35,311 nt of DNA from assembly GCA_003170275.1 (NCBI GenBank), contig PNAM01000111.1, positions 13,383 to 48,693 of the forward strand. Direction: 5' to 3'. The notes under the pieces were generated by a model. That model saw nothing but the letters and a program-made list of their open reading frames with translations. It was not told the DNA's origin and made no database searches. The position numbers and the translations under genes are program-made. Positions 1 to 8,169 of this stretch are shown in pieces (position 1 is the stretch's first letter; each line of letters begins with the position of its first letter). The DNA comes from Myxococcales bacterium (GTDB taxonomy: Bacteria; Myxococcota_A; Polyangia; Palsa-1104).

Positions 1-542
1 ATCACCGGATCGAGCTTGCCCTTGCGCGCCAGCTCGGTGACGTCGCGCGTGTAGCGCTCGAGCGCCTGATACTTGCCCTCCGGATTTTCGTCGGTCACGC
101 GCTGGGAGCCGCGCACCTCGGACAGCCCTTTCATGAGCGAGTCGTGGGTCACGCCCGCGTCCTTGAGCACGCGCGACGCCGGTCCGTAATCCTTCGCCGT
201 CAACGCCAGCACCAGGTGCTCGGTCGAGGTGTACTCATCCTTGAACTTGGACGCCTCTTTTTCGGCCGCCTCGATCAGATCGCGCGTCTTGCGCGACATG
301 CCGACCTCGAGCCCACCTTCCTGCTTGGGCAACCGGTCGATCTCCTGGGTCAGCGCGGCGCGAACCTGTTGCGGGTCGCTGCCGAGCTTCTGCAACAGCG
401 GAGCGACCAGACCGCCCTCCTGCTGTAAGAGCGCGGAAAGAATGTGCTCCGGCTGCATCTCGGCCTGCCCGGTCTGAGCCGCGAGCTCCTGGCCAGCGAC
501 GAGCGCTTCACGCGTCTTGACGGTCAGCTTGTCGAGTCTCAT
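1..542 (-). CDS. clpB: ClpB disaggregase, N-terminal part (gene runs off the left edge)
   Basis: The reverse strand encodes about 180 residues beginning MRLDKLTVKTREAL, the usual start of ClpB/Hsp104. It contains both halves of the Clp R (N) domain: a first repeat with EHILSALL at residues 33-40 and a second with STEHLVLAL around residues 106-114. Then comes the linker into the first AAA+ domain (YQALERYTRDVTELARKGKLDPVI), where the sequence ends. ClpB is the cytoplasmic ATP-driven disaggregase that works with DnaK to rescue aggregated proteins. The ATG at 540-542 is preceded by AAGGAA, a good ribosome binding site. Nucleotide-binding domains lie outside the window and cannot be checked. The gene is divergent from the outer-membrane protein gene at 637. 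Identity is secure because of the start, the Clp_N repeats and the linker; ClpA/ClpC are less likely since ClpB-type spacing leads straight into LARxGKLDPVI. Confidence 0.93.
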   Translation of the reverse strand, partial: MRLDKLTVKTREALVAGQELAAQTGQAEMQPEHILSALLQQEGGLVAPLLQKLGSDPQQVRAALTQEIDRLPKQEGGLEVGMSRKTRDLIEAAEKEASKFKDEYTSTEHLVLALTAKDYGPASRVLKDAGVTHDSLMKGLSEVRGSQRVTDENPEGKYQALERYTRDVTELARKGKLDPV

Positions 543-564
543 CGCGATTCCTTTCTAGAAGGGC

Positions 565-592
565 AACGTAATCACGCAGACAAAACCGTCAA
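565..592 (-). promoter_or_regulatory. Possible clpB promoter
   Basis: On the minus strand TTGACG (587-592) is followed after 16 bases by TACGTT (565-570). This would start transcription about 16 bases upstream of the clpB ATG, just ahead of its ribosome binding site. The -35 is good and the -10 matches only 3 of 6 bases. I see no CIRCE inverted repeat and no convincing sigma-32 CCCCAT element. Confidence 0.3.
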
Positions 593-596
593 CGGC

Positions 597-616
597 CCCG
601 GCTATGCAAAGCCGGG
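597..616. other. Hairpin between clpB and the outer-membrane protein gene
   Basis: CCCGGCT (597-603) and AGCCGGG (610-616) form a perfect 7-bp stem with the loop ATGCAA. It lies between two divergent genes, directly upstream of the proposed clpB -35, and 20 bases before the start of the gene at 637. There is no T-run on either side, so it is not a standard terminator. It could be an operator or a 5' mRNA structure. Confidence 0.4.
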
Positions 617-636
617 CCCGTGCGTAGTTCCCTGGG

Positions 637-2004
637 ATGCCCCGGCGGCACACCCTATTAATGATGGTGCTCGCGCTGTCGATCGGCGCGCGCGCGGGTG
701 CGACCCCACAGGAGCCGCGGCCTCCGCCGGATGTGACCCGGGGTGAGAGTTACGACGGTCGGGTGCACGGTCGCCTTGCGCTCGACGACGCGCTGCTGGT
801 GCCGCGGCTGGTGCTGGCGCTGCCGCGCGAACTGTGGCGGCTGGTGTTCTGGCCGATCGGCAAGGTCGCGCGCTGGCAGGAGAAGACGCACATCCTGCAG
901 CGCACGGTCGACGCCATCACCTCGGCCGACGGCCAGGTGGGCGTCCGTCCGGTGTTCGACTTCGTCACCGGATACCGCGCGACCGTCGGGGCCAGCGTCT
1001 TCAACCGGCGCCTGCTCGGCGAGGACACCAACCTGCAATTCTCGCTGTCGTCCAACTTTTCCAACGTGTGGTTCACCGATTTCGCCTTGCGCCCGACGCA
1101 CGCCAATCGCGCGATCGAGTACACCGCGGCCGGCTTCTACAACCGCCGCGACGACTACCTCTACACCGGCATCGGCATGGCGACCGCGCGCACGCACCTC
1201 GGCGGGCGCTACTCGATCGACGAGGCGGAGCTGCACAACCACGTCGACTTCGTGCTCAACCGCCACGTCACGCTGCTGCTCGACGGGATGTTCGGCGTGC
1301 GCCGCTTTGGCGACGGCGTCAAGGTGGGCGACGATCTGCCTATCGAGCAGGTGTTCTGCGCGCACCTCGTCGACGGGCGCTGCGTCTCGCGCGCGGTGGA
1401 CGCGAGCCAGGTGCCGGGCTTCTACACCGGGACCCAATTTCTGCGCGGCGGCGCCACGCTGCGCATCGACACGCGCGACAGCGTGCACCGGCCGACCTCC
1501 GGCGCGATGTTCCAGGCCGGCGCGGACTATTCGCACGGGCTCGGCGCCGAGGATCCGTCCAGCTACTTTCGCATCCACGCGGTGCTGGTGACGGTGCTCG
1601 ATCTGTGGCGGCGCAACCGCATCCTGGTGCTGCGCGCCTCGACCGACGCGGTGTATCCGATGGGCGGCGCGGACGTGCCGTTCTCCGAGCTGGAGACGCT
1701 GGGCGGTCCGGCTGATCTGCGCGGCGTGCGCCTGGGCAAGTACCGCGACTACTCGCGGGTGATGTTCACCGCCGAGTACCGCTGGCCCATCTGGATGTGG
1801 ATGGAGGCCGCCCTATTCGTCGACTACGGTGGTGTTTTTGGCAGGAGTTATCAGGGGTTCGGCATTGACCGCATGATCCCGGCGGTGGGCATCGGCATCC
1901 GCCTGCGCACCTCCAGCCAGTTCTACGTGCGAGTCCAGGTGGGCTACGGATTTCTCGGAGAAGGGTGGCACTTGTCGCTCTCAGCGACTACAGATCCATT
2001 ATGA
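637..2004 (+). CDS. Outer-membrane beta-barrel protein, Omp85/BamA surface-antigen type
   Basis: A 455-residue protein with a signal peptide (hydrophobic LLMMVLALSIGARAGA, probable cleavage after ARA). The remainder is rich in alternating aromatic/polar strands typical of a barrel. The last 120 residues carry Omp85 C-terminal landmarks: a GGPADLRGVRLGKYRD segment in the position of the family's GG..LRGY...R loop, then FTAEYRWPIWMWMEAALFVDYGGVF, matching the family pattern E-x-R-x-P followed by a FxDxGxxF strand. It ends with amphipathic strands. No POTRA domains are visible: only about 80 residues precede the barrel, so this is a short 'surface antigen/patatin-barrel' type rather than BamA itself. 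Its stop overlaps the start of the next gene in ATGA, so the two are translationally coupled. Role inferred: export or anchoring of a partner at the outer membrane. Confidence 0.75.
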   Translation: MPRRHTLLMMVLALSIGARAGATPQEPRPPPDVTRGESYDGRVHGRLALDDALLVPRLVLALPRELWRLVFWPIGKVARWQEKTHILQRTVDAITSADGQVGVRPVFDFVTGYRATVGASVFNRRLLGEDTNLQFSLSSNFSNVWFTDFALRPTHANRAIEYTAAGFYNRRDDYLYTGIGMATARTHLGGRYSIDEAELHNHVDFVLNRHVTLLLDGMFGVRRFGDGVKVGDDLPIEQVFCAHLVDGRCVSRAVDASQVPGFYTGTQFLRGGATLRIDTRDSVHRPTSGAMFQAGADYSHGLGAEDPSSYFRIHAVLVTVLDLWRRNRILVLRASTDAVYPMGGADVPFSELETLGGPADLRGVRLGKYRDYSRVMFTAEYRWPIWMWMEAALFVDYGGVFGRSYQGFGIDRMIPAVGIGIRLRTSSQFYVRVQVGYGFLGEGWHLSLSATTDPL

Positions 2005-3647
2005 CGAGGCCGTACGCTTCACTCGTCTGGTTGGTGCTGTGCGGTTGCAACGCGCCGGTACGCTTCTCCGATCGCGCCATCTTGTGGCGCGAGCCGGACA
2101 CCGCGCCGATTCCGGTGCCGGCGACGACCGACGCGCTGCCCGACTACATCGGCTTGCGCGACGTCGCGTACCTGCCGCTCGATCGTGAGCTCAAGCTCGA
2201 CTACTTCCGCGAGGCGGTGAACGTCAACGCGCTCGACGAGGTGCCCGACTCGACCTGGTTCGAAGATCTGCGCCGCATCGCCGATGATCGCGGGCAGATG
2301 CGGCTGCGCTCGTTCTCGTCGGCGCAGATGGAGCGCGGCGCGATGCTCGACGATCCCGAGCCCAAGCCGCCGTTCACGGTCACCAAGGGCAAGGGCGCGG
2401 GCGCCAACCTCGGCTTCGAGGTCAAGGACGCGCTCGGCCGCAAGTACCTGTTCAAGATGGATCCGCCCGGCCTGGTCGGCCTCGACACCTCGACCGAGGT
2501 GGTGGCGACCCGGCTGGCGTGGGCGTCGGGGTGGAACGTGCCGTCCGAGACGCTGGTCGACTTCAAGGCGAGCGATCTGCGGCTCTCGCCCGAGGCCACC
2601 ACCCGCGACCCGCGGCTGAACAGCAAGCTGCCGCTCACGCGCGCGCTGCTCGATCAGATGCTGCACACCGCGCCGGCCGCCGCGGACGGCACCATCCGCG
2701 CCATCGCGAGCCGCTGGATCGCCGGGCAGATCGTCGGGCCGTTCGCCTACTTCGGCCGGCGCCACGACGACGCGAACGATCGCGTGCCGCACGAAGACCG
2801 GCGCGATCTGCGCGGGTTCGGCACCTTCTCGATGTGGATCAACAACATCGATTCGCTCGAGACCAACACGCTCGACTCGTACGTCGGCAAGACCGGCAAG
2901 GGGCACCTCCTCCACTACCAGCAGGACGTGGGCGGCGCGTTCGGCGCGCGCGCGGAGGAGCCGATCTCGTGGTGGATGGGCACCGATATCTATCTCGCGC
3001 CGTCGCGCATCCTCACCTCGCTGCTCACCGTCGGGCTGATCAAGCAGCCGTGGGACGGCGACAACGTGCGCGTCGATCGCGCGCGACTGGTGGCGGCGTA
3101 TCCCGAGCTCGGCAACTTCGACTGGGAGCACTTCGAGCCGGCGCACTGGCACCCGGTGCTCGACAACCCGGCGTTCGAGCGCCAGACCCGGCGCGATCGC
3201 TATTGGGGCGCCAAGCGGGTGCTGGCGTTCAACGAGGAAGAGCTGCGCGGCGCGATTCGCTCCGGACACTATCGCCCGCAGGCGGCCGAGCGGCTGTTCG
3301 AGGTCTTGTGGAAGCGCCGCGAGCGGATCGCGCGCGCGTACCTGGCGCCGGTGGCGGCGCTCGACTTCTTCCGCTTCGAGAAGGGCGGCATGTGCTTCGA
3401 CGATCTGTGGGTCGTCGCCGGGCTGGGCGGCGAGAACGTGACCCGCTATGCGGTGTCGGGCGACGGCGTGATCCCGCCGGGCGAGTCCGAAGGCGGGCCG
3501 CAGTGCGTGGGGCTGCGCGTGCAGGACGGGTATCGCGTGGTCGAGCTGCGCGTGCAGCGCGCCGGCGAGCGGCACTTCGGGCCCCCGGTACGGGTGCACT
3601 TCGTGGAGCGCGGCGCGGATCGAAGGATCGTCGGAATCGAGCGCTAG
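2001..3647 (+). CDS. Lipoprotein with HipA/FAM20-like atypical-kinase signature
   Basis: The start at 2001 shares ATGA with the stop of the preceding barrel gene. It gives a lipoprotein signal ending LVLCGC (Cys16), which a longer in-frame start would bury. The 548-residue product matches no family I can name with certainty. The central part is laid out like HipA/PI3K-type kinases: KYLFK (Lys152) as the beta-3 lysine; TEVVATRLAWASGWNVP (Glu166), resembling the NExxxxRLAxxxGxxVP helix of HipA; NNIDSLETN (Asp284, Asn289), with the same D-x4-N spacing as the HipA catalytic loop; and QQDVGG (Asp309) as metal-binding Asp. A beta-rich C-terminal domain holds two cysteines. If right, this is an exported kinase or pseudokinase working with the barrel protein. 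Function is inference; coding status is certain from codon use and coupling. Confidence 0.85.
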   Translation: MTRPYASLVWLVLCGCNAPVRFSDRAILWREPDTAPIPVPATTDALPDYIGLRDVAYLPLDRELKLDYFREAVNVNALDEVPDSTWFEDLRRIADDRGQMRLRSFSSAQMERGAMLDDPEPKPPFTVTKGKGAGANLGFEVKDALGRKYLFKMDPPGLVGLDTSTEVVATRLAWASGWNVPSETLVDFKASDLRLSPEATTRDPRLNSKLPLTRALLDQMLHTAPAAADGTIRAIASRWIAGQIVGPFAYFGRRHDDANDRVPHEDRRDLRGFGTFSMWINNIDSLETNTLDSYVGKTGKGHLLHYQQDVGGAFGARAEEPISWWMGTDIYLAPSRILTSLLTVGLIKQPWDGDNVRVDRARLVAAYPELGNFDWEHFEPAHWHPVLDNPAFERQTRRDRYWGAKRVLAFNEEELRGAIRSGHYRPQAAERLFEVLWKRRERIARAYLAPVAALDFFRFEKGGMCFDDLWVVAGLGGENVTRYAVSGDGVIPPGESEGGPQCVGLRVQDGYRVVELRVQRAGERHFGPPVRVHFVERGADRRIVGIER

Positions 3648-4159
3648 CAGCCGGGGAGGGCGCACAGCCCGGTGCCGTCGGGGAATCCGAAGTGCGTCAG
3701 GCACTCGAGGGTCGACGGGCAGTCGCTGGTCTTGTGGCAAACGACGCGGCCTTCGCACGGCAGCTTGCAGGTCGCGTTGCCCTTGACCGTGTCGCCGGCG
3801 AAGCAGCAGATCGCGCCGGGGCAGTCCTCCGGTCCGTCGCAGGCGAAGGTCGAGAAGCCCATGGGGCACATCCCCTGCGAGCAGGTCTTGTCGAACGGCG
3901 GCGTGTCGAAGTTGCTGCAGCACACGTCGTTGGAGCCCAGCATGCAGCTGCCGTTGGCGTTGCAGGCGATCGCGCCGGGCGAGGGCGTGCCGGTCACGAC
4001 CTGCACCGCCGCGTCGCACGGACCGGCATCGAGGCCGGCGAGATCGCGGCCGCCGTCGGACACGGGCGAGCCGCCGCTACCGCCGTCGTCCGTGAGGAGA
4101 GGCGTGCGACAAGCGGAGCTGAACAGCAGGATCGTGATGGCGAGACGAAGCGCGCGCAT
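3644..4159 (-). CDS. Cys-rich lipoprotein
   Basis: A 171-residue predicted lipoprotein: hydrophobic LAITILLFSSAC at the N-terminus (Cys17), then an Asp/Gly/Ser-rich linker (DDGGSGGSPVSDGG) usual for myxobacterial surface lipoproteins. A disulfide-type domain follows with about a dozen cysteines, including DVCCSNF, CDGPEDCPGAICC and a final CALPGC. I recognise the general style (DCP...CC motifs) but no function. The gene lies 3 bases downstream of the MopE-repeat lipoprotein and is surely in the same operon. Its stop codon sits inside the same CTAG that ends the plus-strand gene at 3647. Probably located in the envelope or cell surface. Confidence 0.85.
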   Translation of the reverse strand: MRALRLAITILLFSSACRTPLLTDDGGSGGSPVSDGGRDLAGLDAGPCDAAVQVVTGTPSPGAIACNANGSCMLGSNDVCCSNFDTPPFDKTCSQGMCPMGFSTFACDGPEDCPGAICCFAGDTVKGNATCKLPCEGRVVCHKTSDCPSTLECLTHFGFPDGTGLCALPGC

Positions 4160-4162
4160 CGG

Positions 4163-6562
4163 CTACGGGCTGGGCAGGCCCGAGATGTCGATGTTGACCG
4201 AGCCCGAGCTCGGCACCGCCGGCGGCGTGCCGTCGGGCGCGTCGCCCTGGATGACCATGTAGTACTTGCCCTGCGGGACGCCGGTGAACGAGGTCATGCC
4301 GGTGGGCATGTTGTTCGACTTGACGCACGTGCCGACCACAGTGCCGGCGTCGCAGGGCAGGCCGGTGCCTTCGTCGGTGACCAGCACGAAGTCGTGGTTG
4401 CCGATCTGGTTCCAGGCCATCGTCAGATCGGCCTTGGCGGTGAGCGTGAGCTCGACGATCGCGGTCTGGCCGCCGACGGTGGTGGCGCACGGGGCCTGGG
4501 CGTGGATCCCGTTGCCGGCGGTCTGCACCAGCCGGAACGTGCCGGCGCCGGTGAGCGGCATCGGATCGATGAACGCGTCGGCACGGCACTGCGCGTTGGC
4601 GCAGAACTGCGACGTGATGCACTTGCGGTCGGCGCAGTCGGTGAAGCCGTCCCCGTCGTCGTCCTTGCCGTTGTTGCAGATCTCGAGCTGGCGGTCGTCG
4701 GTGATCGACAGCGTGAGATCGACCACGCCCTCGGAGCCGGGCGTGAAGCCCTCGACGATCACGTTGTAGGTGCCGGCTTGCAGGTTGGGCACCTCGTAGC
4801 CGCAGCCGAACGGCAGCGTCTTGGGATCGGCGCACACCAGCTCGCTCACGTCGCACGCATCGCGCGGGCCGCCGGCGGCGAACAGATCGAGCACGTGGTC
4901 GCCGGTCTGCTGGCAGTCGAAGCCCACGCCGATGCCGCCCTGCGCGCCCTGCGTCGGCACGGTGAACTGCACCACCATCCCCTTGGCGCCGCCCTTGGCG
5001 CAACTGGTCTTGTAGCCGGTGACGCCGTTGGCCTGCACGTCGAGGTGCACCGACTGCGAGTCACCCACGAGCATGTTGCCGAGCTGCTTGTCGGGCATGC
5101 AGTACGGCGCCGAGCAGCCCTGCACGCCGACGCACGCCGGATCGGCGCAGTCGATCAGGCCGTTGCCGTCGTCGTCGATGCCGTTGTGGCATAGCTCGAT
5201 CTGGCGGTTGCGGTACGCGCTGATGGTCGCGTCGATGTGGCCGTCCGAGCCCGGCTTGAGCCCCTTGAAGATGAACTCGTAATCGCCGGGCGGGAACTCG
5301 CCCCACGCGACCGTGTCTTGCGGCCGGCCCGACGGGTCGTAGCAGCCGAGCGGATCGGCGTCGCACTTGGAGCCCGGCCCGGGAGAGCGGAACAGCCCCA
5401 CCACGTGGTCGCCGGCCTGATCCCAGTTGAGCAGGATGCCGGCGGTCTCCTTGAGCGTGAAGCGCACCACCACGTCGCCGGCGCCCTTGGCCGCTTCGCA
5501 GTTGAGGTTGTTGTCGGCGGTCGCGCCGGTGGTGGTGAAGCTGACCGTCTTGCCCGGAGCGTTCACCACCAGCGCGCCGACGTTGAAGTCGGGCGTGCAC
5601 TGGGTGTTGATGCAGTTTGGATCAGAGATGCAGTCGGCGTCGGCGCAGTCGATCAGCCCGTTGCCGTTGTCGTCGACGCCGTTGTTGCAGATCTCCTTCA
5701 TCGACGGGGTCGACAGCGTGACGGTCACCGGGCCCTGGCCGGCCGGCTCGAAGGGTTGGCTGATGACGTAGTAGTCGCCGGCCTCGAGCGCGGCGAAGGT
5801 GTGCGTGCCGCTGGCCGCGCTCTTCGGGTCGTAGCAGCCGACCGGGTTGGCGCCGCACGCCTGGTTGATGCCCGCCTGGAACAGCCCGAACACGTGGTCT
5901 TCGCCAGCGCCCTGCGTGTACTTGAGCGTCAGGTCCGCCTTGCCGGCGAGCGTGAACTTGCCGACCACCATGCCGCCGCCGCCCGGTGCGCACGGCGTGA
6001 CCGCGACGTCGGTGGTGCCGGTGGTGTTCTCCATCTTGGTCGAGGACGAATTCATCGACTGCAGCGTCCCGAAGTCGACCGTCGGATGGCACTTCAGATC
6101 CTTGCACTTGGGGTTCATCTCGCACGCCGGATCGGTGCAGTCCGGATTGGCGTCGTCGCACATGTGCGGCAGGCAGCCCGGGAAGCTGGCGCACTGCGGA
6201 TCCTTGCAATCGATCAAGCCATCGTCGTTGTCGTCGACGCCGTTGTTGCAGATCTCGGTGCCCAGCACGTGGCAGCGCGGATCGCCGACGCACAGGGGCA
6301 GCTTGCAGTTCTTCTTGTCGGCGCATGGATCGCCGCCGTCGCCCAGGTCGGGCCCCAGATCCGTCGGCTGGCAAACGGCGTCGCCGGAGCACTGGAGCAG
6401 GTCGGGGCCCAGGTCGAGGTTGACGTGGCCGCCGTCGTTGCCGCAGGTGCCGTCGGGGCGGACCTGGTCCGGGGGACAGTCCTCCGGGCTGGTGCCGAAC
6501 AGGCTCGAGCGACCGCAGCCGGCGATCATGACGAGCGAAAGCAAGAACGTACGAGCCAACAT
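4163..6562 (-). CDS. Multidomain surface lipoprotein with four MopE-type metal-binding repeats
   Basis: A 799-residue lipoprotein. The ATG at 6560-6562 follows AGGAGG (6568-6573) by five bases and gives the lipobox IAGC (Cys16); a longer reading frame exists upstream but lacks these. After a Cys/Asp-rich N-terminus come four copies of a 20-residue element: CNNGVDDNDDGLIDCKDPQC, then ADADC-, ADPAC- and ADRKC-ending variants (near 6240, 5680, 5170 and 4665 in the DNA). Each is followed by a beta-sandwich of about 140 residues ending in a GDYY/GTYNVIV-type strand, much like pre-peptidase C-terminal (PPC) domains. The short element matches the putative Ca/Cu-binding motif of MopE-like proteins, with Asp/Asn side chains spaced as in a calcium loop flanked by a disulfide. 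No catalytic domain is seen. Likely a surface-exposed binding or adhesion protein; followed by the lipoprotein at 4159. Confidence 0.9.
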   Translation of the reverse strand: MLARTFLLSLVMIAGCGRSSLFGTSPEDCPPDQVRPDGTCGNDGGHVNLDLGPDLLQCSGDAVCQPTDLGPDLGDGGDPCADKKNCKLPLCVGDPRCHVLGTEICNNGVDDNDDGLIDCKDPQCASFPGCLPHMCDDANPDCTDPACEMNPKCKDLKCHPTVDFGTLQSMNSSSTKMENTTGTTDVAVTPCAPGGGGMVVGKFTLAGKADLTLKYTQGAGEDHVFGLFQAGINQACGANPVGCYDPKSAASGTHTFAALEAGDYYVISQPFEPAGQGPVTVTLSTPSMKEICNNGVDDNGNGLIDCADADCISDPNCINTQCTPDFNVGALVVNAPGKTVSFTTTGATADNNLNCEAAKGAGDVVVRFTLKETAGILLNWDQAGDHVVGLFRSPGPGSKCDADPLGCYDPSGRPQDTVAWGEFPPGDYEFIFKGLKPGSDGHIDATISAYRNRQIELCHNGIDDDGNGLIDCADPACVGVQGCSAPYCMPDKQLGNMLVGDSQSVHLDVQANGVTGYKTSCAKGGAKGMVVQFTVPTQGAQGGIGVGFDCQQTGDHVLDLFAAGGPRDACDVSELVCADPKTLPFGCGYEVPNLQAGTYNVIVEGFTPGSEGVVDLTLSITDDRQLEICNNGKDDDGDGFTDCADRKCITSQFCANAQCRADAFIDPMPLTGAGTFRLVQTAGNGIHAQAPCATTVGGQTAIVELTLTAKADLTMAWNQIGNHDFVLVTDEGTGLPCDAGTVVGTCVKSNNMPTGMTSFTGVPQGKYYMVIQGDAPDGTPPAVPSSGSVNIDISGLPSP

Positions 6563-6805
6563 CAATTCCTCCTGAAGCGGGGCGAGCCTAGCACGAGCGA
6601 GCAAGACAAAGCACGCGCCGGGCCAAGCGGCGCGCAAATGGTTACGCACCCTTAGCGGGCGATGGTGTCCAAGCGATGGTCAGTGCGTGCAATCGTTGTC
6701 ATGGGTTTTCATCAGTTTTCTAACGCCGGCTACACGTGCAGCTCGGGTCATTAATTAGGTAGTGCCCTGAAGGCGATTGGCGTTGCGGGCGCGCTTCCGT
6801 GTCGC

Positions 6806-8011
6806 TCAGTGGGTGAGCAGGAGCAGGTGCTCGCGGCGGGTCTTTTGCGCGGCGGGCTGGTAGAAGCTCGGGCGCACCTGCACTGCGGCGGCCGGAACCA
6901 GGAGCTTACAGCGCTCGGCGGCGCGGCGAATGGCGACGTCGCCGTGGATCACCTGGCGGCCGACCGCGGAGTCGCCGATCACCACGAACGCGCGCCCGTC
7001 GGGCCGAAGCACGCGCGCGAGCTCGGCGACGAACGCGTCGACGTCGGACTGCCAGGTGGCGAGCGCCGCGTCGGGCGTGCGGGCGCGGCGGCGCGCGCCG
7101 ATCTCCTGCTGTTCGAACGGGCGCGGGTCGAGCCCGAGCCAGCCGAACCGGCGCGCGTGCTGCTGCGCGTAGTCGTAGGTGCCGAGGTACGGCGGCGAGG
7201 TGACGATCACATCGACGCTGGCGGCCGGTACGTGGGTGAGCGCGCGCGCGTCGCCAAGGCGCACGTCGGGCGCGGGCGTGCCCGGCGGAACCTGCGCCGC
7301 GAAGTCGCTCAGGCGCGCGGCCAGCTCGTCGGCCTTGCGATCGAAGATGCGCGTGGCGAAGCCCTTGCCGAGCGCGCGCTCGACAGTGCCCGCGGCGGTG
7401 TCGGCGGGCTGGCGCGAGACCTTGACCACGATCGCGGAGAGCACCAACAAGAGCATGCGGCGCAGCGCTTCGTCCTTCTCGGCGCCGATCTCTTCGCGCA
7501 GCCCGACCAGCTCGCGGAACACGTGCGGCGCGTACGCCTTCGGATCGTCGTAGCGCGCGCCCGAGTCGGCGGTGCGCGCGCGGCGCTTGACGCGATCGGC
7601 GGAGCGCTCGGCGACCGCGTGCGCGCGGTTGCGTAAGAGCGCGATGCGCTCGGCGGAGAGCGGCGTGGCCTTGAGCTGCGCCAGCTCGACCGCCAGCGGG
7701 TTGACGTCGACGCCGAGGCCGCGCGCGCCGCGCAGCGCCGCCTCGACCAGCGTGGTGCCCGAGCCGACGAACGGATCGAGCACGGTCTTGCCCGCCGGTA
7801 GATCTGCCAGCAGCTGGCGCACCAGCAGCGGATGGAAGCGCGCCGGGTAGCTGTGGAAGCCGTGCGTCGCGAGCCGCGGATCCTCGTCGGCAGGAACGCC
7901 GAGCGCGCGGCCGAGCAGCGCCGCGATCGCACGATCGCCGGTGGCGGTGACGGGACCGCCGGGTGCGCTCAGTGCGCGGCGCTGCTGGGGAGGCTTTCCG
8001 GGCGCGGCCAT
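6806..8011 (-). CDS. DNA methyltransferase, N6-adenine/N4-cytosine type
   Basis: A 401-residue protein with the two hallmark motifs of S-adenosylmethionine-dependent DNA amino-methyltransferases: DPFVGSGTT (about residues 79-87, motif I, SAM binding) followed by GVDVNPLA, and TSPPYLGTYDY (about 271-281, motif IV, catalytic). HSYPARFHP just before motif I is also typical of this N6_N4_Mtase group. The long helical stretch between the motifs may hold target recognition. No restriction endonuclease is next to it, so it looks like an orphan enzyme. I start at the ATG 8009-8011. The in-frame GTG at 8044 adds ten codons with poor G/C third positions, unlike the gene itself. There is no Shine-Dalgarno, but TATGCT lies nine bases upstream of the ATG, so a leaderless mRNA is possible. 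Back to back with recQ. Confidence 0.88.
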   Translation of the reverse strand: MAAPGKPPQQRRALSAPGGPVTATGDRAIAALLGRALGVPADEDPRLATHGFHSYPARFHPLLVRQLLADLPAGKTVLDPFVGSGTTLVEAALRGARGLGVDVNPLAVELAQLKATPLSAERIALLRNRAHAVAERSADRVKRRARTADSGARYDDPKAYAPHVFRELVGLREEIGAEKDEALRRMLLLVLSAIVVKVSRQPADTAAGTVERALGKGFATRIFDRKADELAARLSDFAAQVPPGTPAPDVRLGDARALTHVPAASVDVIVTSPPYLGTYDYAQQHARRFGWLGLDPRPFEQQEIGARRRARTPDAALATWQSDVDAFVAELARVLRPDGRAFVVIGDSAVGRQVIHGDVAIRRAAERCKLLVPAAAVQVRPSFYQPAAQKTRREHLLLLTH

Positions 8012-8039
8012 GGGATGCAGAGCATAAGCGACTTCTCGC

Positions 8040-8067
8040 TTCACATCGCGCCAGAACGTGCTATAGG
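8040..8067 (+). promoter_or_regulatory. Likely recQ promoter
   Basis: TTCACA (8040-8045), 16-base spacer, TATAGG (8062-8067). Both hexamers are close to the housekeeping consensus. Transcription would begin near 8074, giving a leader of about 95 bases before the recQ ATG. A 6-bp stem (8069-8074 with 8079-8084, loop GCTC) lies right at the predicted start. Confidence 0.45.
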
Positions 8068-8169
8068 TCCCCTCGCTCGAGGGGGTTCGGGCGGTGCTGT
8101 TTCAGCCCGACTCCTCGGTCGCAAGCGGACGCGCGCAGGGTTGCGCTCGCCCAGCCGAAGGGAAGGGGA

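Noticed and set aside
597..616. Hairpin as a Rho-independent terminator
   Set aside because: No T-run on either strand, and it lies between divergent genes where no transcript ends.
2019..4019. Long minus-strand open frame opposite the lipoprotein gene
   Set aside because: Composition is Arg/Leu/His-rich without domains; the plus-strand gene has a signal sequence, coupling to the barrel gene and proper codon bias.
6563..6805. Gap of 243 bases between the MopE-repeat lipoprotein and the methyltransferase as a hidden gene or RNA
   Set aside because: No frame with host codon bias, no tRNA-like fold and no clear promoter; it contains an AT-rich TTAATTA patch only. Probably the lipoprotein's upstream control region.
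8012..8044. GTG start for the methyltransferase at 8044
   Set aside because: The ten extra codons mostly end in A or T, unlike the gene, and overlap the proposed recQ promoter; the ATG at 8011 is preferred.
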